64,000 nucleotides of DNA, from positions 186,001-250,000 of the forward strand of contig NZ_SMFL01000007.1 in assembly GCF_004349265.1 (NCBI RefSeq), given 5' to 3'. The DNA comes from Dyadobacter psychrotolerans (lineage in GTDB: Bacteria > Bacteroidota > Bacteroidia > Cytophagales > Spirosomataceae). A program made the position numbers and the translations under genes. Under the pieces are notes generated by a model that worked only from the letters and a program-made list of their open reading frames with translations, ran no database searches and had not been told where the DNA came from. Below are positions 44,701-53,132 of the stretch, one piece after another (position 1 is the first letter of the stretch; every line of letters starts with the position of its first letter).

Positions 44701-45231
44701 CGCGGGGGTAACGGAAATTTATATACAAAAAATGAATACAGCGATTTCGATTTTCGCTTTGAATTTCAGTTAACACCAGGGGCAAACAACGGATTGGGTA
44801 TCCGCACGCCATTAGAAGGCGATGCGGCTTATGTGGGAACTGAAATTCAGATTCTTGATAATGATGCGTCGATATATAAGGACTTGAAAGAATATCAGTA
44901 TCATGGCTCGGCTTATGGAATCATTCCTGCCAAACGCGGCTTTTTGAAACCGCTTGGTGAATGGAATTATGAAGAAGTGCGGGTTCAGGGATCTAAAATA
45001 AAGGTGACCTTAAATGGAACTGTAATTCTGGATGGAGATCTTGCAGAAGCAAGTAAAAATGGAACAGCAGATCATAAATCACATCCGGGCCTAAGCAGAT
45101 CAAAAGGATATCTGGGATTCCTGGGACATGGTTCTCCTTTGAAGTTCAGAAATATCAGGATTAAGGATTTAACTGAAACTGTTGAAGCTGCACCGCCTGC
45201 TCCAGCTAAAAAATCGAAGAAGAGGAAATAG
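41785..45231 (+). CDS. Secreted HEAT-repeat protein with two DUF1080 (3-keto-disaccharide hydrolase-like) domains
   Basis: An 1148-residue exported protein. The signal peptide (LFSILALCLIMSQTMAQ) is followed by a long alpha-helical repeat region (about residues 60-720; KAALKLGQKY, VKLAAIWASGKIGEE and similar units). Then two DUF1080/concanavalin-like domains follow: EGFVALFNGKDLSGWKG near residue 740 and FKVLFDGTNMHEWIG near 945. A frame at 41752 starts 11 residues earlier; the ATG at 41785 opens the signal peptide. DUF1080 proteins bind or cleave sugars, and the HEAT region may be a scaffold. The adjoining oxidoreductase suggests a 3-keto-sugar pathway. Confidence 0.87.
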   Translation: MKKHLFSILALCLIMSQTMAQLDKNRTLTTKIADLLAQVPAENAAGMKKNMEELAELGKPGIVQIASMMTAPGKGDNSKIQYALGGFTYSATQSGKEVWRKMAAEAYGEALSKVNDPDSKNFLIYQLQTVGKDESVDVLKSYLTDERLSGPASRALARIATPASGAALLQALNTAKGGSQLSIIEALGESRYKEAASAIEKTAVSPDLNLRKVSLFALSEIGSPSSESILAAAAQKTLYRYDEADATAVYVKYLARLVQTGNAAIGEKAALELIKNTPATERTPTRSSALKVYSDSKKRESVPVLVKALESTDPQYRAAALKLGQKYTMANGTASWLAAYKKAKPEVQAEIITMLGRAESKDALPTVLKALSSKDSRVKLAAIWASGKIGEENSVASLIPVLKTGNAQEIQAVKSTLLTMKGNGVVDKIAAALPSLPASAQPAVIDVLAARGASSKIAVVSALLKSTNPEVKNSAFNALKSLATAKDLPQLFTRLNAVNSADEVSAVQKAISAGIKGLGAASAQTDLVLKQISSSPADKQSNYLAVLASIGGKKALASVVKSFNTGDAATKKAAIGALSNWSDASAASELLAIAGKTADAEELNSALTGYVSAISKSQKTPAIKVIMLRDAMVMAKTDSQKEAILKELVRYKTFNALLFAGKYLDEPGVQQAAAQAVMGIALANKNFYSAEIRSLLAKTASVLKGQDSDYQKESIRRHLSELPAGEGFVALFNGKDLSGWKGLVENPIARSKMSADTLAAKQKKADEVAKAGWFVKDGELVFSGHGDNLCTVKQYGDFEMYVDWKILKNGDAGIYLRGTPQVQIWDTSRVDVGAQVGSGGLYNNSKNPSKPRKLADNAIGDWNTFHITMIGDRVSVDLNGENVVDNVILENYWDRKLPIFVKEQLELQAHGNQINYRDVYVREIPQAEAFVLPEAEKKNGFKVLFDGTNMHEWIGNTQDYFIENGEMVVDPKRGGNGNLYTKNEYSDFDFRFEFQLTPGANNGLGIRTPLEGDAAYVGTEIQILDNDASIYKDLKEYQYHGSAYGIIPAKRGFLKPLGEWNYEEVRVQGSKIKVTLNGTVILDGDLAEASKNGTADHKSHPGLSRSKGYLGFLGHGSPLKFRNIRIKDLTETVEAAPPAPAKKSKKRK

Positions 45232-45254
45232 AGTCATTTGTTTTAATTCAATAT

Positions 45255-45281
45255 GCCCGGTCAGATCGTTTCTGGCCGGGC
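45255..45281 (+). terminator. Terminator after the HEAT-DUF1080 gene
   Basis: GCCCGGTCAGA (45255-45265) pairs with TCTGGCCGGGC (45271-45281) with one mismatch and a short loop, followed by an AT-rich tail. Confidence 0.68.
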
Positions 45282-45354
45282 TTATTAATTTAAAACAGTT
45301 TTATATTCCAAAATAAAGTATAAATTTGTATTGAATTAAGTATGATATTGGTCT

Positions 45355-45879
45355 ATGGAAAAGATCCTGAAAACGGCGGATAAAAGAAAGTCATATTCTT
45401 TGGATGAAAAGATGGTTGCAGCTCAGGTATCAGATGCACCTGCTCCCGTCTACCTGGGAGGGAGAGGTAATTATTTGCCGTTCCATACATCCAAGCCGCA
45501 AAGCAAAATGACCGCTTTTGAAAAAATTGGTCTTATTCGCGATGGAATAAGCAAAAAAGATTTCGAAGGCTTTAAACAAAAAGCAGGTCTGGATTATGAC
45601 CAGTTGGCCGCTACACTTTCTGTTGCACGTGCAACGCTGATCAATAAAAAAGGTACTGAGAAATTTAATCAGACTTTGAGTGAAAAAATTGTAAGCCTGG
45701 CGGATATCTATGCTTACGGTTACGAGGTGTTTGAGGATACAGAGCGTTTTAACAACTGGATCTTTCGGCCTAATCAGGCGCTCGGCGGGCTGCCTCCTTT
45801 TGATTTTCTTGATAATCAATATGGAAGGGAAGAAGTAAAAGATCTGATTGGTCGTATTGACTATGGTGTTTATTCATAA
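45355..45879 (+). CDS. Xre/MbcA/ParS-type antitoxin
   Basis: A 174-residue protein. The N-terminal part is basic and flexible. A helix-turn-helix-like region (DYDQLAATLSVARATLINKKG) is followed by the DUF2384 toxin-binding domain (DIYAYGYEVFEDTERFNNWIFRPNQALGGLPPFDFLDNQYG). It is the typical antitoxin of RES-Xre systems, which binds and represses its own promoter. The RES toxin gene follows after 39 bp. Confidence 0.9.
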   Translation: MEKILKTADKRKSYSLDEKMVAAQVSDAPAPVYLGGRGNYLPFHTSKPQSKMTAFEKIGLIRDGISKKDFEGFKQKAGLDYDQLAATLSVARATLINKKGTEKFNQTLSEKIVSLADIYAYGYEVFEDTERFNNWIFRPNQALGGLPPFDFLDNQYGREEVKDLIGRIDYGVYS

Positions 45880-45918
45880 TTCCCGTCTGATGTATCATCA
45901 GAATTTCTTCATTTATTA

Positions 45919-46371
45919 ATGCTTGTTTACAGAATAGGACGGACAAAATTTGCAGAGGATCTCACAGGCGAGGGTGCAAGGCTAAACGGCGGACGCTGGA
46001 ATCATAAGTTAATTCCCTGCATTTATACATCCGAAAGCCGGGCCTTGGCTTTGCTGGAATACACTGCCAATGTGAATATTGAAGATATTCCAAGGGCATT
46101 GAGTGTATCTGTTTTTGAAATTCCTGATAACGAAATTTTTGAAATACCCTTATCCGGGCTTCCAGGAGACTGGGCGTTGTCACCAGCTCCTTCATCTGCC
46201 AAAGAATTGGGTTCTGCGTTGCTGGCTACACATTTAGTCGTTAAAGTTCCTTCGGCAATTGTGGCAGATGAATTTAATTACCTGTTAAATCCAAGGCATC
46301 CAAAGAGCTCAGCACTGAAAATTCTGAGTATCAGGGATTTTGTTTATGATGTAAGACTGAAGTTGAAATAA
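45919..46371 (+). CDS. RES-domain toxin
   Basis: A 150-residue protein. The RES domain is shown by YRIGRTKFAEDLTGEGARLNGGRWNH (the conserved Arg and Gly-Gly-Arg-Trp region) and IYTSESRALALLEYTANV. RES toxins cleave NAD+ with a fold like diphtheria-toxin-type ADP-ribosyltransferases; the Arg, Tyr and Glu core residues of this family are present. It forms a type II toxin-antitoxin pair with the preceding gene. Confidence 0.9.
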   Translation: MLVYRIGRTKFAEDLTGEGARLNGGRWNHKLIPCIYTSESRALALLEYTANVNIEDIPRALSVSVFEIPDNEIFEIPLSGLPGDWALSPAPSSAKELGSALLATHLVVKVPSAIVADEFNYLLNPRHPKSSALKILSIRDFVYDVRLKLK

Positions 46372-46482
46372 TTACAGAAAATGGTCTCAATGCATTACAG
46401 GCATATATTTTTTACGGCTTTGATAGTATAATAAACCATAATAGATGCTTTCCCCTTTGTAAGGCATATAATCCATAACGAT

Positions 46483-47313
46483 ATGAAAAGTAAACACTTA
46501 TTTTTAACAGCGGCTTTAACGACTTTTTCAGTAATGTACGCAACGGCGCAGCATTCATTGCAGCGTATTTGGGAAACCGAAGCTTCTCTGCCCATACCAG
46601 AATCCGTTTTGTACAATGCACAGGATAAATTACTTTATGTTGCTCAGATTGATGGCAAAGCGGGTGAAAAGGATGGAAAGGGTGGAATCGCGAAAGTTGC
46701 TCTTGACGGAAAGGTTATTGCGAAAGACTGGGTTACCGGTCTGAGTGCGCCGAAAGGAATGGGTAAAATCGGAAATAAACTTTATGTAGCAGATGTAACG
46801 GAAGTTGTTGAAATAGACATAAAAAACGGTAAAATCTTGAAAAAGTATGAGGTCGAAGGTGCTAAATTTTTGAACGATCTAACAATAGATTCAAAAGGTA
46901 ATATTTATGTTTCCGATTCAGATACCCATAAAGTTCATTTAATTAAGGATGGAAAAGTTTCGACTTACTATGAAGAACTAACCCGTCCGAACGGCCTGCT
47001 TGCGGTAGGTTCTGATTTATTAATTGCTGACAGCGGAGCACTAAAGAGGCTGGGTACCGATAAGAAAATTACAACTATTGCGGAAGGGATGGACAAAAGC
47101 ACGGACGGAATCGAACAGGTCAAGCCGGGTGAATATATCGTTACAAGCTGGGCCGGGATGGTTTATTATGTAACCGACAAAGGCGCTGAGAAATTACTTG
47201 ATACAAGTGCAGATAAAATCAATTCTGCCGACATTGGCTACGATGCCATTAAAAAAATCGTGTATGTTCCGACATTCATGAAGAATAGTGTGGTAGCATA
47301 TCAGTTAAAATAA
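46483..47313 (+). CDS. Secreted beta-propeller protein (SMP-30/NHL-like)
   Basis: A 276-residue exported protein with a signal peptide (LFLTAALTTFSVMYATAQ). The rest forms repeated blades (KGGIAKVALDGKVIAKDWVTGL, FLNDLTIDSKGNIYVSDSDTHKVH, GLLAVGSDLLIADSGALKRLG) typical of SMP-30/gluconolactonase or NHL propellers. The substrate is unknown. Confidence 0.82.
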   Translation: MKSKHLFLTAALTTFSVMYATAQHSLQRIWETEASLPIPESVLYNAQDKLLYVAQIDGKAGEKDGKGGIAKVALDGKVIAKDWVTGLSAPKGMGKIGNKLYVADVTEVVEIDIKNGKILKKYEVEGAKFLNDLTIDSKGNIYVSDSDTHKVHLIKDGKVSTYYEELTRPNGLLAVGSDLLIADSGALKRLGTDKKITTIAEGMDKSTDGIEQVKPGEYIVTSWAGMVYYVTDKGAEKLLDTSADKINSADIGYDAIKKIVYVPTFMKNSVVAYQLK

Positions 47314-47356
47314 ATATATTTATAACTTAATCAATCAAAAAAAAACAGGCATTTCT

Positions 47357-47854
47357 ATGGACATTTTTGTTGGGAGTCTTTCTTTTAAGTTGAAGGAAAG
47401 CGAGTTGCGTGAAGCTTTTGAAAAATTTGGTGAAGTGAGCTCCGCAAAAATTATTATTGACAAAATTACACGTCAAAGCAAAGGATTTGGGTTTGTAGAA
47501 ATGCCTGATGAAGAGCAGGCCAAACTTGCTATAAGTGAATTGAATGGAGTTGAAATGTATGGAAGGCCTTTGGTTGTAAATGAATCGCAGAAAAAAGAAT
47601 CGAGACCGGCGGATAGCAGCAGACCACGCACTGATGCACCAAGAACTTTTAACAGAGACAAGCCAAGTGGCGGAGGTGGATACAGCGGCGGCGGATATGG
47701 TGGCGGCAGTGGAGGTGGATATGGTGGAGGAAGCGGATATGGCGGAAAACCAAAGTCGGATTATGACAAAGACAGATTCGGAGGCCGTGGTGGTGATTAC
47801 AAAAAAGGCGGGGGATCAAAAAGAGGAGATAGCCGCGACCGGGATGACTGGTAA
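47357..47854 (+). CDS. RNA-binding protein with RRM and glycine-rich tail
   Basis: A 165-residue protein. Residues 1-80 are an RRM: RNP-2 IFVGSL near the start and RNP-1 KGFGFVEM near residue 43. Residues 110-165 form a Gly/Tyr/Ser-rich tail (GGGYSGGGYGGGSGGGYGGG) with charged Lys/Arg/Asp ends. It resembles the cold-shock-linked RRM proteins of cyanobacteria and Bacteroidota that bind single-stranded RNA. It is a separate unit closed by the terminator at 47920. Confidence 0.9.
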   Translation: MDIFVGSLSFKLKESELREAFEKFGEVSSAKIIIDKITRQSKGFGFVEMPDEEQAKLAISELNGVEMYGRPLVVNESQKKESRPADSSRPRTDAPRTFNRDKPSGGGGYSGGGYGGGSGGGYGGGSGYGGKPKSDYDKDRFGGRGGDYKKGGGSKRGDSRDRDDW

Positions 47855-47919
47855 CAACAAATTAGCTGGTAGCTTTTAGTTGACGGCTGTTAGTTTTATA
47901 AACAGGTATATCATTAAAA

Positions 47920-47950
47920 AAGAGGTTCTGAAACAGTTTCAGAACCTCTT
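47920..47950. terminator. Perfect bidirectional terminator
   Basis: AAGAGGTTCTGAAAC (47920-47934) is the perfect reverse complement of GTTTCAGAACCTCTT (47936-47950) with one spacer base. It has T-rich sequence on both strands and separates the convergent RRM and DMT-type genes. Confidence 0.85.
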
Positions 47951-47971
47951 TTAGTTATGAGAAAACCTTGT

Positions 47972-48340
47972 TTACTTCTTAAAGATAAAATACACTGCCA
48001 ATACCAGAAAGACAAAACCGATTAAATGATTCAACCTGAATGTTTCTGTTTTAAAAAACAATAAGGTAAACAAAGTGAAAATTACCAGCGTAATTACTTC
48101 CTGGATTACTTTCAACTGCACGAGAGAGAATGGACCGCCATTTTCATTAAAGCCAATTCTGTTGGCCGGAACCTGGAAACAGTACTCAAAAAGAGCAATT
48201 CCCCAGCTGATCAGAATGATGGAAAACAATCCTAATTTACTAAACCAGGCAAGCTCCTTAAACTTTAAATGACCATACCATGCCAATGTCATAAAGGCAT
48301 TTGAAAGGATTAGCAGACCAATGGTCCAAAGTGATTTCAT
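47972..48340 (-). CDS. DMT-like small membrane protein (DUF486)
   Basis: A 122-residue membrane protein with four segments (LWTIGLLILSNAFMTLAWYGH, LGLFSIILISWGIALFEY, LVIFTLFTLLFF, LIGFVFLVLAVYFIF) and FQVPANRIGF with VQLKVIQEVITL between them. This is the DUF486 signature. Its start overlaps the stop of the MFS gene by four bases (ATGA). Confidence 0.85.
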   Translation of the reverse strand: MKSLWTIGLLILSNAFMTLAWYGHLKFKELAWFSKLGLFSIILISWGIALFEYCFQVPANRIGFNENGGPFSLVQLKVIQEVITLVIFTLFTLLFFKTETFRLNHLIGFVFLVLAVYFIFKK

Positions 48341-49530
48341 TCTGCGGTAGCTCTTACTTTATTATCTTTAAAGAAAAGCACAAACAAAATAAGTACTACT
48401 GCTGCGATCCCTGCCGGAACCATCCAGATGGCTGTCCAGTTTTTTACACCGTTGACGGTATTCATATCAGCAACCATACCTGCGATCCAGGAACCTATTC
48501 CCTGCCCAATACCAAGTGTGGCCAGTGTTATTAAACCCTGTGCAGATGAACGGTATTTTTCTCCTGCTTTGCTATCTGTGTAAATCTGGCCTGTTACAAA
48601 GAAGAAATCATAACACACACCGTGCAGGATGATAGCGATGTAAAGCAGCCATTCGTTTTCTATAGTTCCGTAACCAAAAGCCATAAAACGTATGATCCAT
48701 GCAATCAGGCCAACGATTAATATCCATTTTACGCCAAATCGCCTGAATGCAAACGGAATAAGTAACATAAAAACGAATTCCGAGGCTTGGCCCAGTGACA
48801 TTTTATTTTCAACGTTTGTCATGCCGGCATCTGTCAGTGACGGATTTGCCATAGCGTAGTAAAATGACAAAGGAATGCAGATCAATAAGGAGGAGAAAAA
48901 GAAAATAGCAAAAGACCTGTCTTTAAATAATTTAAATGCATCTAGTCCCAGAATATCTGAAAATGAAGTGCTTGTACTCGGTTTTGGTGGCGTGCTTGGT
49001 AAAAAGAATGAATATACCCCCAGAATGGCAGCTGCGAACATGGATAGCCTGAAAATTGTCACACTGTCACCAAACCCATAATATCCAATAATGTTTGAAA
49101 CCACAATCCACGCCACTGTGCCCATTACACGAATTGGCGGGAAGTCTTTTTCCGAATCTTTCACATGTTGCATGGCAATAGATGTGGTGAGAGCCATTGT
49201 GGGAGCAAAAGTGATACAATAGGCCAGTATCACCCAAAAGAAAGTATCAGGATCAGTTACACCTGTTATAACATAAAGCAAGGCAGCACCTACAAGACTA
49301 AATACGCCCAGCACTTTTTGTGCTGCGAAATAACGGTCGGCAATCATCCCTACGAAAAATGGTGCGATGATCATCGCAATCGAAAAAGCTGCATATGCAT
49401 TACCAACCTGAGCTCCGGTTGCTCCAAGCGTGGTAAACATATATTTACTCATCTGGCCATACCAGGATCCCCAAATAAAATACAGGAGAAACATCATGGC
49501 CATTAATTGAAAACGTGTCGTATTCTTCAT
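48337..49530 (-). CDS. MFS transporter, nucleoside:H+ symporter type
   Basis: A 397-residue 12-segment membrane protein. The start (FQLMAMMFLLYFIWGSWYGQMSKYMF), AYAAFSIAMIIAPFFVGMIADRYF and LHGVCYDFFFVTGQIYTDSKAG match the NupG/XapB nucleoside symporter group. It likely imports nucleosides with protons. The DUF486 gene overlaps its 3' end, so the two are co-transcribed. Exact substrate unknown. Confidence 0.88.
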   Translation of the reverse strand: MKNTTRFQLMAMMFLLYFIWGSWYGQMSKYMFTTLGATGAQVGNAYAAFSIAMIIAPFFVGMIADRYFAAQKVLGVFSLVGAALLYVITGVTDPDTFFWVILAYCITFAPTMALTTSIAMQHVKDSEKDFPPIRVMGTVAWIVVSNIIGYYGFGDSVTIFRLSMFAAAILGVYSFFLPSTPPKPSTSTSFSDILGLDAFKLFKDRSFAIFFFSSLLICIPLSFYYAMANPSLTDAGMTNVENKMSLGQASEFVFMLLIPFAFRRFGVKWILIVGLIAWIIRFMAFGYGTIENEWLLYIAIILHGVCYDFFFVTGQIYTDSKAGEKYRSSAQGLITLATLGIGQGIGSWIAGMVADMNTVNGVKNWTAIWMVPAGIAAVVLILFVLFFKDNKVRATAE

Positions 49531-49618
49531 TTAATGGGAATAGGTTAATAAAAAAAATCTAATTTACTCCGTATTTTGGATTGAGCACTCCTTCTTTTCC
49601 TGATCTTAATTCTTTCTT

Positions 49619-52267
49619 CTATTTCTTAATAATTTTCTGAAATTCATTCAATTTCAAAAGGGCTTCTATCGGAGAAAGTGTATTTACATCCACGAGGGTC
49701 AGTTTTTCCTTCAATTCTTCAAGTCTCGGATCAGCGGGTTCGAAGATGCTGAGCTGGAAGTTGTTTTTCGGAATTTCTTTTACACGTTTTTTGTGCGCTT
49801 CCGTTACATGGTCTTTTTCCAGATGGTGCATGATTTCACTTGCACGCAAAACGATAGGCTGCGGCATCCCGGCAATCTGTGCAACATGAATACCAAAGCT
49901 GTGTGCGCTTCCACCGGGTTTAAGCTTACGGAGAAAAATAACTTTGTTGTCAACCTCCTTTACGGCAACATTGAAGTTTTTGATGCGGGGAAAGTCGTCT
50001 GCCAGCTGATTTAATTCATGATAATGCGTGGCAAACAAGGTTTTCGGTCGATATTCAGGCTGGCTGTGAAGATATTCCGTAATTGCCCATGCTATGGAAA
50101 CGCCATCATAAGTACTTGTTCCACGGCCAATTTCATCCATCAAAACCAGGCTTCGGTCGCTCAGGTTATTAAGAATGCTCGCCGTTTCCGTCATTTCTAC
50201 CATGAAAGTACTTTCTCCACGGCTTAAATTATCGCTCGCTCCAACCCGTGTGAAAATCTTGTCGACCAGTCCTATCGATGCCGCCTTGGCAGGAACATAA
50301 CTTCCCATCTGCGCCATGAGCACAATCAGCGCTGTCTGCCGCAGCAGAGCCGACTTACCTGCCATGTTGGGTCCGGTTATGATAATGATCTGTTGTGTGG
50401 TATCGTCAAGATAAAGATCATTGGGTACATAGGTTTCACCCAGCGGTAACTGCTGTTCTATTACAGCATGGCGGCCATCTTTAATATCCAGCTCTTTGCC
50501 TTCGGTAATGACCGGTTTTACATAATTGTTTTTCCGGGCGATTGTGGCAAATGAACCAAGCGCATCCAGAGTAGAAATAACAAGGGCATTCTGCTGTATT
50601 GTTCCCACATACTCCGCCGCAGTTAGCATCAATTCACTGAAAATGCGGAATTCGATCGTTGAGATTTTATCTTCCGCATTCAGGATTTTTTCCTCGTATT
50701 CTTTTAACTCAGGCGTTATGTAACGCTCGGCGTTCACCAGTGTTTGTTTCCGGATCCAATCTGCCGGAACCTTGTTCTGATGTGCATGGGTTACTTCCAG
50801 GTAGTAACCAAAAACACGGTTATAGGCAATCTTTAAGGACCCGATTCCGGTGCGTTCAATTTCCCTGTTCTGTAATTTTAGTAAATAGTCTTTTCCCTCG
50901 TAAGAAATTGCATGCAATTCGTCAAGATCAGAATCTACTCCGCTTTTGATCATACGTCCCTGGTTGGAAAGAACCGGCGCATCGTCACGTAATTTGGTTT
51001 CAATTTCGTCAATTAGGAAACTGCATGGATTTAGCTGATCAGCATATTTGTTGAGAACAGCATAGGCCGAACCTGACGTTTTTCCTGCTTTTACTTTTTT
51101 TTCTTCCTGAACAAGTCCTGCCAATAACTCTTTAATTGGTCCGATTTGTTTCAGCGATTTTTTTAGCTGAACAAGCTCACGTGGATTTATTCTTCTGACT
51201 GCAACCTTGGAAATCAACCGTTCCAGATCTCCGATGTGTTTCAGATATTGGGTGACGGCATCATGGAAATCTTCGTGATTAAGATAATGTTCAACCGTGT
51301 TCAGCCGCTCTTCGATTGGTAGTTTTTCTTTTAAGGGTAAAACAACCCATTTTCTTAGTAGCCGGGCACCCATAGGCGTAACAGTCTGATCCAGAATCTG
51401 TATCAGAGGTACGCCGCCTTCCTGCTGAGGAAATACCAGTTCGAGATTTCTTACTGTAAACCGGTCAAGCCAAACATATTTTTCTTCTTCCAGACGGGTT
51501 ACACGACTGATGTGACTAACTTCCTTGTGTTCTGTTTCACGCAGGTAATGCAGGATAACACCGGCAGCGATGATGCCCATCGGCAGGTTTTCAATTCCAA
51601 AACCTTTTAATGTCGCTGTCTGAAAATGTGTGATCAGCTGATCATATCCATAGTCATATCCAAAGCACCAGTCTTCCAGCTGAAAAGTGTGATATTTTCC
51701 GCCAAATAGCTGATTAAATTCCTGTTTATGTTTTTTACAAAAAAGTACCTCTGCCGGACTAAAACCCTGCAGCATTTTATCCACATAAGCGGCATTGCCC
51801 TGTGAAGTCATAAACTCACCGGTAGAAATATCCAAAAAGGCAACGCCATAAACGTCGTCATCACCAACATGAACCGCTGCCAGATAATTATTTCTTCTAA
51901 CGTCAAGCACATTGTCGTTCAGAGAAACACCGGGCGTAACCAGTTCTGTAACACCACGTTTAACAATTCCTTTGGCAGTAGCCGGATCTTCAAGCTGGTC
52001 GCAAATCGCTACACGCTCTCCGGCACGAACCAGTTTTGGGAGATAATTATCAAGGGAATGGTGTGGAAATCCGGCAAGCTCTTCATGTGATCCGCCATTG
52101 TTACGCCGGGTAAGTACAATTCCGAGAATCTTGGAGGCGCGTATGGCATCTTCGCCAAATGTTTCGTAGAAATCGCCAACGCGAAATAGCAGCAGCGCAC
52201 CGGGATACTTGGCCTTAATCTGATTATATTGTTTGTTAAGCGGGGTTTCCTTACGTTCCTTTGCCAA
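49619..52267 (-). CDS. mutS: DNA mismatch repair protein MutS
   Basis: An 882-residue MutS1. The N-terminal mismatch-recognition domain holds LLFRVGDFYETFGEDA (with the Phe-x-Glu mismatch motif FYETFGEDA). The connector, core and clamp follow. The ATPase has the Walker A GPNMAGKSALLRQ and the signature DEIGRGTSTYDGVSIAW. It finds mispaired bases and starts repair with MutL. A TAnnTTTG-type promoter with a 19-bp spacer lies at 52355-52385 on the minus strand. Confidence 0.97.
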   Translation of the reverse strand: MAKERKETPLNKQYNQIKAKYPGALLLFRVGDFYETFGEDAIRASKILGIVLTRRNNGGSHEELAGFPHHSLDNYLPKLVRAGERVAICDQLEDPATAKGIVKRGVTELVTPGVSLNDNVLDVRRNNYLAAVHVGDDDVYGVAFLDISTGEFMTSQGNAAYVDKMLQGFSPAEVLFCKKHKQEFNQLFGGKYHTFQLEDWCFGYDYGYDQLITHFQTATLKGFGIENLPMGIIAAGVILHYLRETEHKEVSHISRVTRLEEEKYVWLDRFTVRNLELVFPQQEGGVPLIQILDQTVTPMGARLLRKWVVLPLKEKLPIEERLNTVEHYLNHEDFHDAVTQYLKHIGDLERLISKVAVRRINPRELVQLKKSLKQIGPIKELLAGLVQEEKKVKAGKTSGSAYAVLNKYADQLNPCSFLIDEIETKLRDDAPVLSNQGRMIKSGVDSDLDELHAISYEGKDYLLKLQNREIERTGIGSLKIAYNRVFGYYLEVTHAHQNKVPADWIRKQTLVNAERYITPELKEYEEKILNAEDKISTIEFRIFSELMLTAAEYVGTIQQNALVISTLDALGSFATIARKNNYVKPVITEGKELDIKDGRHAVIEQQLPLGETYVPNDLYLDDTTQQIIIITGPNMAGKSALLRQTALIVLMAQMGSYVPAKAASIGLVDKIFTRVGASDNLSRGESTFMVEMTETASILNNLSDRSLVLMDEIGRGTSTYDGVSIAWAITEYLHSQPEYRPKTLFATHYHELNQLADDFPRIKNFNVAVKEVDNKVIFLRKLKPGGSAHSFGIHVAQIAGMPQPIVLRASEIMHHLEKDHVTEAHKKRVKEIPKNNFQLSIFEPADPRLEELKEKLTLVDVNTLSPIEALLKLNEFQKIIKK

Positions 52268-52354
52268 GTATTTTTAAGTTAAAGGTTACTGTGCCACAAC
52301 AAGATAAAGCTGTGATACGGTGGGACTGAATCAAAAATTGAAACAGGTCAGTTA

Positions 52355-52385
52355 CAAAATTAACCCTTCTATCCGGTTTGTCAAG
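52355..52385 (-). promoter_or_regulatory. Putative Bacteroidota-type promoter of mutS
   Basis: On the minus strand, TAATTTTG (52355-52362) fits the -7 box TAnnTTTG, with CTTG 19 bp upstream at 52382-52385 in the place of the -33 TTTG. It lies about 88 bp before the start of mutS. Confidence 0.4.
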
Positions 52386-52882
52386 GTTGCCGGAATGTTT
52401 TCGTAAGGTGTGCGTAATACATAGGGTAGTCTATATGGACATAGACAGGTTTCACTATACGGATGTCTTTTTCAATTTGAAGACAGCATCGGCCATTAAT
52501 ATACAGATACAATGTTTGACAAAGCCTGGACGAGAAGCCTTTAAGGATGGGACTATTGCCTTAATCAACACGGTGGACTGATTAAGAGCGTGTTTGGGAA
52601 TTGAGAAGAGTGGAGATCGTACCAGCTTTGCAGTAACCAAACGTTAAAGAGTTGATTAACATTAAGAAGTTTCGAACCTGATGATGTTGAGGACCCTAAC
52701 AAGAGGATTGGTCAGGTGTAGAGCAATATCCGATATCGAGTGCAGGCTAAGATCGGATAGAATGAATTACAATTTGTATGTGATCGTAAACTTAGTAGAA
52801 AAGGATATGATACAGGAAATGAAATCAGAATAATTTATATATGTAACCAGCCGGTAAGAAGTGGCTCAGATATGTTGGAATT
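52386..52882. other. Gene-poor stretch after the mutS promoter
   Basis: About 500 bp in which short frames on both strands (near 52378-52640) have no recognisable domain and unusual codon choice. I treat it as non-coding or degraded. It is followed by the hairpin at 52883. Confidence 0.4.
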
Positions 52883-52935
52883 TTATTTTATGTAAGGTTC
52901 TATCAAAAATTTAAATAGAACCTTACATAAAATAA
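52883..52935. terminator. Perfect 21-bp-arm hairpin
   Basis: The arm at 52883-52903 is exactly complementary to 52915-52935 around an 11-nt loop. It begins one base behind the stop of the small ORF at 52937, so it is probably its terminator, although there is no clear T-tract on the minus strand. Confidence 0.65.
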
Positions 52936-52936
52936 T

Positions 52937-53077
52937 TTATTTAGATGAAATATTAGACTTTTTGTTGAGTTTTACCAGGATAATATCTCCGGTTACTCCT
53001 ACGAATATTGACAATAAAATAGAAGCCCAAAATCCAAAATCATGCGGATCAAAGCTACCCCAACTCATAATCGCCAT
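52937..53077 (-). CDS. Small single-pass membrane protein (46 residues)
   Basis: A short frame from ATG 53077 to TAA 52937 encodes MSWGSFDPHDFGFW followed by a hydrophobic stretch (ASILLSIFVGVTGDIILV) and a Lys-rich end. It has one likely membrane segment and a cytoplasmic basic tail. I recognise no family. Support is the good start, the open frame and a perfect hairpin directly downstream. Small membrane proteins of this size are often missed; expression would have to be shown. Confidence 0.4.
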   Translation of the reverse strand: MAIMSWGSFDPHDFGFWASILLSIFVGVTGDIILVKLNKKSNISSK

Positions 53078-53132
53078 AAATGGTTATGGAAAGGACCATA
53101 AGTTTTGCCTTACATGAGTGCTGTTCCTGAAA

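Noticed and set aside
46395..46621. Minus-strand frames overlapping the beta-propeller gene start
   Set aside because: Shadows of the plus-strand signal peptide region.
47580..47879. Alternative frame through the glycine-rich tail of the RRM protein
   Set aside because: A frame made open by the repeated codons of the real gene.
52378..52640. Overlapping frames of 60-67 codons on both strands
   Set aside because: No start context, no domain and no conservation signal visible; treated as non-coding.
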